Source: Panorpa germanica (lineage: Eukaryota > Arthropoda > Insecta > Mecoptera > Panorpidae). From it: 64,000 nucleotides of DNA. A model generated the notes under the pieces. It did no database searches. It worked only from the letters and a program-made list of their open reading frames with translations, and was not told where the DNA came from. The DNA lies in assembly GCA_963678705.1 (NCBI GenBank), contig OY783210.1, positions 15,749,331 to 15,813,330 of the forward strand, in the 5' to 3' direction. A program made the translations under genes and the position numbers. Below are positions 57,857-64,000 of the stretch, one piece after another (position 1 is the first letter of the stretch; each line of letters begins with the position of its first letter).

Positions 57857-58057
57857 ATGATCGCTATGATAGTAGTTCCATTGTTCTACACCAATGTGTG
57901 TAGCGCTGCAGTCAATGTTTATAACAATATGCAAATTTGTGGTCACGATTTGAGTGATTGGTTACCATTAATATGTGAAACCGAAGCTGAATCAACTCTT
58001 ACAATTAACATACCACAAGAAAAGTCCTTGAGAATCGAGTTGAGCGAAGCGAGATAA
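57857..58057 (+). CDS. Candidate insulin/relaxin-like peptide, signal peptide and B-chain part
   Basis: A 66-codon ORF, with a stop codon directly before the ATG. Residues 1-18 (MIAMIVVPLFYTNVCSAA) look like a signal peptide with a small-residue cleavage site. After ten residues comes ICGHDLSDWLPLICETE: C-G-x2-L-x3-L-x3-C is the B-chain spacing of insulin, relaxin and insect insulin-like peptides, including the two hydrophobic positions between the cysteines. A polar C-peptide-like tail follows to the stop at 58055-58057. An A chain (CC-x3-C-x8-C) is not present in the ORF, and I found none to the window end. No strong donor lies after the B chain; a GTGAAA overlaps the second Cys codon. Such a peptide would be a secreted hormone for a receptor tyrosine kinase or a leucine-rich-repeat receptor. 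It could be one exon of a split gene, a relic or chance. Confidence 0.38.
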   Translation: MIAMIVVPLFYTNVCSAAVNVYNNMQICGHDLSDWLPLICETEAESTLTINIPQEKSLRIELSEAR

Positions 58058-58320
58058 TCCTGAGATCAGACTCGAGTAGATGATAGACATCATTGTTCAT
58101 TTTTATGTCGTCAGTCTATGCGCATACTTACTGGAAGTAGACTTGTCTTTGTTGAAGAATGATAGAGAATTTGAATAGGTGAAACTACGATAATAATTCT
58201 AATGATCTCTAAAGGACCCTTACCTAGACTTACCTAGTACCTAATTCACCGCGGTCTCTCAGTTTATTGCAGTAAATATAATTTTTTTCGTTAAAATCGA
58301 GGATTACACCTATTAACTTC

Positions 58321-58349
58321 GTTAGTAAGACGAACCATAAAACCGGCCC
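58321..58349. mobile_element. Lone end of the 18049-type Harbinger-like element
   Basis: AAGACGAACCATAAAACCGG, CCC, followed by TTA at 58350-58352, is identical in reverse to the left end of 18049-18601 including its subterminal bases. No opposite end was found upstream, so the element is truncated or its other half is unrecognisable. Confidence 0.75.
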
Positions 58350-58352
58350 TTA

Positions 58353-58930
58353 GAGACAGAACCTAACCACTACTACTAAGCTACTACTTCCCTGTGGTAT
58401 CATTTCCTTATCTTTAGTTTTTAAATTTACTACATTTCTTTTGTCATAATTTTGTTTAGTTATTAAAATATCACAGTTCACAGTATTCTCTTTATTTTGA
58501 AGTGAAACATGACATTTTCGTCAAACATATATCAAAAGCTTTGGACAGAGAGAGAGAGAGAAAGAGAGGGAAGTTATGTGGACCAGGCATAGGGGTAGAG
58601 GCAAGTATGAGTATTTCATTAGGATAAGATAATAAGAGGTCGTGGGAGACACCGTAAGATCTACCGTCCAAGGAACTATTCCTGGAAGGATCAGTAAACG
58701 TCCAGTTAATCTTCTTTTGTCAAATAACTTCTTTCTTACTTAAAGAGAGTAATGGGGGTTACATTTCTATTATTTACGATACATTTCTACTTTAGTATTT
58801 TCTATTGTTCTCTTTTCTTTTTTTTTGTGGTACAAGAATTTCGTTTAACAAGTGAAATAATTTCACAAAGAACCGAAAAATTTGGTGTTAAATTAGTTTG
58901 AAGTAACGTAATCAAAATAGTTTTTATATT
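58353..58930. other. Intergenic DNA with a short (GA)n run
   Basis: GA repeat at 58548-58566. Nothing else recognised. Confidence 0.55.
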
Positions 58931-59184
58931 TTATGAAATATGGTAATTTTAGGATGAGCTGTCTAGCCAGTTACAATTTTATGTTATGGATGATTCGATT
59001 CGATTTACATTTAATACATATTAGAGATACTTTCATTTTTAATTTGGAATTTTTCTTATTGCCTGATAATTTTAAGTCTAAAGTATCATTCCGTCCAGAA
59101 CCGGTTAAGACAAGGGGGGAGGGGAGGCGTCAAACTGTAATAAAAGGCGACTTCTATAAATTGTTAAATAAACGAATTAATAAA

Positions 59185-59460
59185 TAGGCAATAGAGGTAC
59201 GGGCAAGAAGAAAATGGAAGAGGGAAACGGGGAGAATGAAGGATGGCGGAAGTAAGGAGAAAGAAAAGAGAGAAAGAGTAGAAACTTTCTAAGCAGAGTT
59301 TGGAAGAACGATTGCAAGAAAAGAGAAGAAAGTAGATAGGTCGTGGAAATAAGGAGGAAGATAACAAGAGAGGCGAATATTGAAAAGGAAGAAGAGAATT
59401 TAAAAAATGTTAAAAATTTGTAAATGAAATGTGAAATGAATGTAAGGATGTTGTGTAGGC
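59185..59460 (+). pseudogene. Purine-rich non-LTR retrotransposon relic
   Basis: GAGGTACGGGCAAGAAGAAA, ATGGAAGAGGGAAACGGGG, AGAATGAAGGATGGCGG aligns with 23260-23340. It is the same strand and the same family as 43373-43930. The preceding ORF 58933-59187 may or may not belong to it. Minus ORFs 59164-59367 and 59177-59527 are shadows. Confidence 0.6.
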
Positions 59461-59799
59461 AGATACAATAAAATTCAGTACCATTCATTAATTTCAGAGT
59501 AGGGCAGTAACTGAAAATGGGAAACAATGAGGAAAATGTTTAAAATACAGGATAGAAATCACCAAATCATAATCATCATCTATAATAATCCACTGCTTTA
59601 ATTTTATTTTTATGTGTTAGTCTCAAGAATATTATAGCATATGGTAATATGTGTTCCTGCATATGTTTTCATTCAGTTTTATGTTTCAGTTTTAGAAGTA
59701 TATTTACTCTAACCTTTATAAAACTAAAACTTAATAAAAAATACACATTAGAAACTGTCTTAACACATGCTTCGACTTTGTGAATACCATACCTTAACG

Positions 59800-59888
59800 A
59801 AGTGTCCTATTTTGTAACTTATTCTCTGTTGTTATCTTCATTTGTTTGTTAATATTGGTAAATAAAATTGTAGTGAAAATGCAACTTC
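59800..59888 (+). repeat. Interspersed repeat H, copy 3
   Basis: CATTTGTTTGTTAATATTGG, TAAATAAAATTGTAGTG, AAAATGCAACTT: the closest match to copy 1. Confidence 0.6.
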
Positions 59889-60785
59889 ACTAGTTAAATA
59901 CTAGTCCAATTCATGACGCATTACATAAGAGAAAAAGTTAGCAAATAACGTCCTAAGGTTACCTTGATTTCTATTAGCGTTTCAGGGCAGTACAATCCCT
60001 AAAGTAATAACAATTTAAACCTTTTAATTATATTCTAAAACAGATTTAAATAATTAAAAATCTCGTATTATCTCGTTTACGAGCTCAAATTACTGTTGAA
60101 AAACTTCAAACACAATCAAAGTGTATAGAGTTAAATAACGATCGAAATAATCGTAATAGGAATCTTTTTATAAATGAAAAAACTTTGTTTTTAACTTAAA
60201 AACTTACTCGTTATATTACTCGTATATTCTAACTACCAGAGGGTCTCTTTATGGGGGGTCTTATACTGGGTGCCTTTGTAACGTAACACATGGGGTAGTG
60301 TCGAAATTAAATTGGTCGGTCTTTGTAAAAGATAAGGTACCGCTGTAAATATATTGTGTGATGATGTATTACGTAATATAGATAAAACTAACAACTGTGC
60401 AGTTTCAGAATTGGTATTAAATCATAGCGGAAATTCAACGAGATAATCGTTTGCGTTTCCAAATGGAAAATTATTGTATTGAAATTGATTTAACGAGGTT
60501 CAAAACCATTACGTAAATAATACAAACATCGTGATATTTAGAGGATAAATAAAAATAATATTAGTAACTTTAAGGTCATAAAAATAGATAATTTCCATAT
60601 ATTAAATCTTTTAACTATGAAATAGAGGTGAGACGGTTTTCAAAAACCACGTGTATATTAAAAATAATTTTTTAAAACTATAATAAAAAGAAAATTGTAG
60701 GAAGGATACTTATTTACGAAAATAGAAACAGTTGGCTACAGAATGTGGATTAGATCGTGGCAACTTTGCAAATGAAAGATCGAGG
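59889..60785. other. Intergenic, nothing recognised
   Basis: AT-rich DNA; a G-rich spot near 60250-60275 has no partner. Confidence 0.55.
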
Positions 60786-60789
60786 GGGA

Positions 60790-61232
60790 AATTGATAAGT
60801 TTCCGCAGGTAACCCTGTCGAGTTTTTTTTTATTTTATTGATTTTTCAATTTTTTACAACACTTAGAAGTCGAAATATTGATTTTTCCTGAAAAAAATCA
60901 GAAACTTTGTTATTTTAAAATACGTTAAAATTTAAAAAAAAACTCGACAGCGTTAGCTCGGCATTTATGTAAAGAAAGAGTGTGCAAAATTTAAAAAGGT
61001 TCGGTGCAGTAGATTTTGAGCTAGAAAGGACACTGACTCTGAAAAAGCTAAGTGTGACAAAACGCGTTTAAAAGTTACAAAGAATGCCAAACCAGACCAG
61101 AGATGTATAGGCTTAAAACTCTATCTTCGCCAGTTTTACTCCAATCGACTTCAAATTTTCAGACAATAAACTTAATATGTTCTACTTTAATATAAATAAA
61201 TAAAAAGAAATTTGAAACCTTACTTCCTTATG
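60790..61232 (-). repeat. Interspersed repeat G, copy 3 (inverted)
   Basis: Reverse of 26497-26880. It contains an internal fold-back: AACCCTGTCGAGTTTTTTTT at 60811 pairs with AAAAAAAACTCGACAGCGTTA at about 60936-60956, about 20-bp arms around a 105-bp centre. The same centre is partly present in copy 2. Confidence 0.82.
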
Positions 61233-61379
61233 CTAAGTTTTACACAATTATACGTTTCTTTTAGCAGAATTGCCAAATTTAATATTACTTTTTGTTTGTT
61301 TTGTTTTTTATAACACTGAATATTATCATACCAATAGAACGGCATCCAAGTGAATAACATATTAAACATTCCATGACTA

Positions 61380-61582
61380 TTTAATTAGTATTGTCTGGCC
61401 GGATGTTAGCTTATTTGCTATCAATGAATGCACGCAGAGGCTGCAACAGCAGCAGCGGCAGCAGCTTCGTCTACCGCAAAGTCCTGCTGCTGACAAGTTG
61501 CCTGGATCAACCATAAACCATATCATGAACAGCGAACGGCAAATACCAGAACACCAGGATGATAGTTGTTGGGGCATGAATT
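61380..61582 (+). CDS. GC-rich coding-like island, not recognised
   Basis: Within a 350-bp GC-rich island the plus frame reads ISIVWPDVSLFAINE, then a Gln-rich run (RLQQQQRQQLRLPQ), then SPAADKLPGSTINHIMNSER, and stops near 61582. An acceptor-like tract (long T run, then ACCAATAG) lies upstream at about 61337. The composition suggests an exon of a Gln-rich regulatory protein or an old transposon ORF. The minus ORF 61377-61706 (Cys/Arg/Ser-rich) is the shadow of the CAG-type run. Confidence 0.3.
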
Positions 61583-61854
61583 GATCAGGAATGCAGGGGT
61601 TGCTGCCCCCAACGACCCTCGGTGATACGGTGCTGCGGTTTTTAGCCCGGATGCTAAGCACCACTAAATTACCGTCATGGCAGGTAGACACATAGCGCCC
61701 GACCACAAAGAGATGCTGATACTGATATTATTGTCAAGTTTTGTTGAAAATACAATATGCGGCGGCTTATTATTGTGAAGATAGCAACGGTTGGATGCTA
61801 TTTTGATATCTACTATGTCCGATAACTTCGCTTTAATAATAGACATAATATTAA

Positions 61855-62055
61855 GGCCGTCCGCACATTAGTCGACTGATTGCAAACGCGAGCCCCGAAT
61901 CTGTCCGAACACGGCACGAACGAAACTATACTGATTTGCAATTGGTTTTATTGGTTTGAATACGACACAATAAAATCACCTATTATGCTATTGTTAAAAA
62001 ATCTATAGAATCACGAATTTTCGTTTTTGTTCAGTCGACCCGTGTGCAGAAGGCC
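61855..62055. mobile_element. PIF/Harbinger-like MITE, 201 bp
   Basis: Ends GGCCGTCCGCACATTAGTCG and, in reverse, GGCCTTCTGCACACGGGTCG form inverted repeats of about 24 bp (to GACTG). They are flanked by TAA at 61852-61854 and 62056-62058, fitting the TWA target of PIF/Harbinger. Non-coding. Confidence 0.82.
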
Positions 62056-64000
62056 TAATAAAACTAAGACCTAATATGAAGAAAACTGTACGAGAAAATC
62101 TGAACTGACAGGATATTTTGAAAGTATATCAAAATCCATTGCTTTCTTAATTAAAATTCCAAAAATTGATGTAAACATAACTATTCAAGTAAATTTATTC
62201 CATAACTGGCAAAGAAATAAGCCACCAAATAATAAACAAATCTACAAAACACACAATTAATATATTACACTTTATGCCAGATATATGTTGAAAATATTTT
62301 CTGTATCAACGTTTTGTCATAAGGAAATTGTTGAATTTTTTAGCAGCTTCCTTATCTATAGATAACAAATTCTAATATAAAACTAACATGAGAATAAAAA
62401 AACAACAAAAAACTGGAAATATTTTATGTTAAAATATTCTTTGTTATTCAAAACAAGTACATATAAACGTCAGAAAAATATGAATAATTTGAATATTCCA
62501 GAATTTAAATTAGGTATATGTAACAATGTCGTCATGCATGTCAAAGTTTACGATGAAAAATGTTAGGTTAAAGGTCGCCGTTGTAACTTGTAACATAATA
62601 CTTTTATTTTATAAAATAAAAATCTTTTTTTGAAAAAATGTTGAAACATTTCTTTTGTTGATTTTTATTTTTATTTTAATGGCCCATATCGTTTGGTCAA
62701 TTGTCCAGTAAGTTTGAAATTAAAATTGAATTCAATATTTGAGCAAAAATCATTTAGTTCTGAAGTCTCTGCGATTAGGACGATTATAATACGTTATACA
62801 CGTAATGCGAAAGACAAGTACACTTTGAAATCGAATCAGATTGTGTCTTGACCTTATCTTATTGCCTGGTCATGTGGTGTTGTTCTGTCTTTACCAGACC
62901 TTGATGACCCGACTCTTCAATCCTCTGATTCTGGCTTGAAGCTAGGTTAATCTCAGTATGTACTATTCAATATATAATAGTCAAATAAGTTACATCAAGC
63001 CTTGCATTGTGTCGAAATTTTGACCTAAAATAACCCGTTTCTGGGTTCATTTACATAGGATTTTTGCTCCTTATTTAGGCCTACATGTGGCAGTTATCGT
63101 ACAAATTACGATGTTTAGGCTTAAATGAGGATGGCATTTAAAACCACATATAAACCTATTCTCTCTCAAACTCATTATTTCATATTCATCCCTTAACAAT
63201 AAAATCCATATCGTACAGGTATAAATACATTTCTTAATATGTTTTTTGTCCATCTCAGGCTTAAACGAGATTTACACAATAATAAAATAGCTCAGACTTA
63301 AAATAAAACGAGAATCATGATTTTATTTAGGATCAAGCGAGGATCATTTAAATCATTTATTAAAAATTGTTTTGGGGCACTTGACAATGGCCCATTTAGC
63401 CCATATAAATTACGCGCCACTGTAATCAAGTTACCTGTAACCGATATTTATTACACTATATAAACAGAATGTTACTTCCATACCAAATGCACCACCTGTA
63501 CCACAGAATCCATCCAGTTTATCCTAAAATAAATCCAGTATGAATAAAAGAACACACACAATCTGTAACTTGTAATTTAATATCAATAAAACCAGGTTTA
63601 AGAGGATCTACAGGATGGTCCTGTTCGTCAATAAAAAGTATCATAAAAAACAAACACGACTATTGTAGGCTGTAGTGTAGGTAATACACTAATACAGTGA
63701 GGGTATAATGTTTGTATTTATTGTTCCATATGAGTGAATTAACCCTAACTGCAATAGACTTATAATGAAGCCAACTACCCAGGTATCAAGTAACACAACA
63801 AGCCAATTTTTTATTTTTTAACCGTGTAATTTAATATTTTAATATTGTCCTCATTTTTATAATACAGGGTGTTTATGAATTATTAATATCAAATATTGTG
63901 TTAAAAATTGTGAAATATGAATAGGAATCCACCTATGCCGTTCATGTTCATATTAATGATTTGTAACCAGAAGTAAAACTATCGATCGGAAGTGGGTGCG
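62056..64000. other. Intergenic, nothing recognised
   Basis: About 1.9 kb of AT-rich DNA to the right edge. The minus ORF 63071-63253 has no support. No insulin A-chain pattern was found here on the plus strand. Confidence 0.5.

Noticed and set aside
53560-59110. Shared peptide pattern NNF..F(K/R)PEPV in 53432-53632 and 58933-59187
   Set aside because: The match is only a few residues and the nucleotide similarity is weak. Not enough to claim a common element.
61590-61640. Cys-rich frame GCCPQRPSVIRCC as insulin A chain for the 57857 ORF
   Set aside because: Spacing is CC-x8-CC, not CC-x3-C-x8-C, and the frame stops at once.

Overview
The window is AT-rich, intron- or intergenic-like DNA from an animal nuclear genome, almost certainly an insect. 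The basis is mariner-type and PIF/Harbinger-type DNA transposon derivatives, a non-LTR retrotransposon with a C-terminal CCHC knuckle and a TAA-repeat tail, many MITEs, long (TA)n tracts, spliceosomal-type exon candidates, and no bacterial operon structure. No complete protein-coding gene can be called with confidence. Most ORFs above 60 codons are chance ORFs in AT-rich DNA or lie inside repeats.

The dominant structure is mobile DNA. A 0.58-0.67 kb MITE family with 15-bp inverted ends (ATGGGCTTGTGTCCT) has nine copies, at 15461, 19511, 24323, 28196, 34661, 40725, 42095, 50176 and 53376. It also has diverged relatives at 23556, about 34150 and 43226. Length variants, internal hairpins, one inverted rearrangement (24323-24845) and one internal duplication with foreign DNA (53376-53998) make it a usable evolutionary series. 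The relative at 43226 is split by a 5'-truncated non-LTR element flanked by a 12-bp target duplication. Two mariner derivatives (1505-2089, 7243-7829) descend from one internally deleted progenitor, and the second has replaced its left end by an inverted copy of its right end. Three PIF/Harbinger-like MITEs carry TTA/TAA duplications (18049-18601, 31887-32441, 61855-62055), and a lone end of the first type lies at 58349. Further inverted-repeat elements lie at 5007, 8711, 32851, 35651, 39236, 41432 and 49488. A 13-bp tandem array lies at 29116-29290.

Gene-like signals are sparse. The most interesting is a 66-codon ORF at 57857-58057 that reads as a signal peptide followed by a segment with the insulin/relaxin B-chain spacing C-G-x2-L-x3-L-x3-C. 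No A chain was found, so it may be one exon, a remnant or chance. A GC-rich island at 36937-37130 looks like an internal coding exon bounded by AG and GT. Weaker exon candidates are a left-edge terminal exon with one membrane segment (118-353), a short first exon at 46798, and segments near 9351, 22192, 51152, 56709-57196 and 61380. tRNA-like Pol III relics are seen near 37395 (minus), 47640 and 57411.
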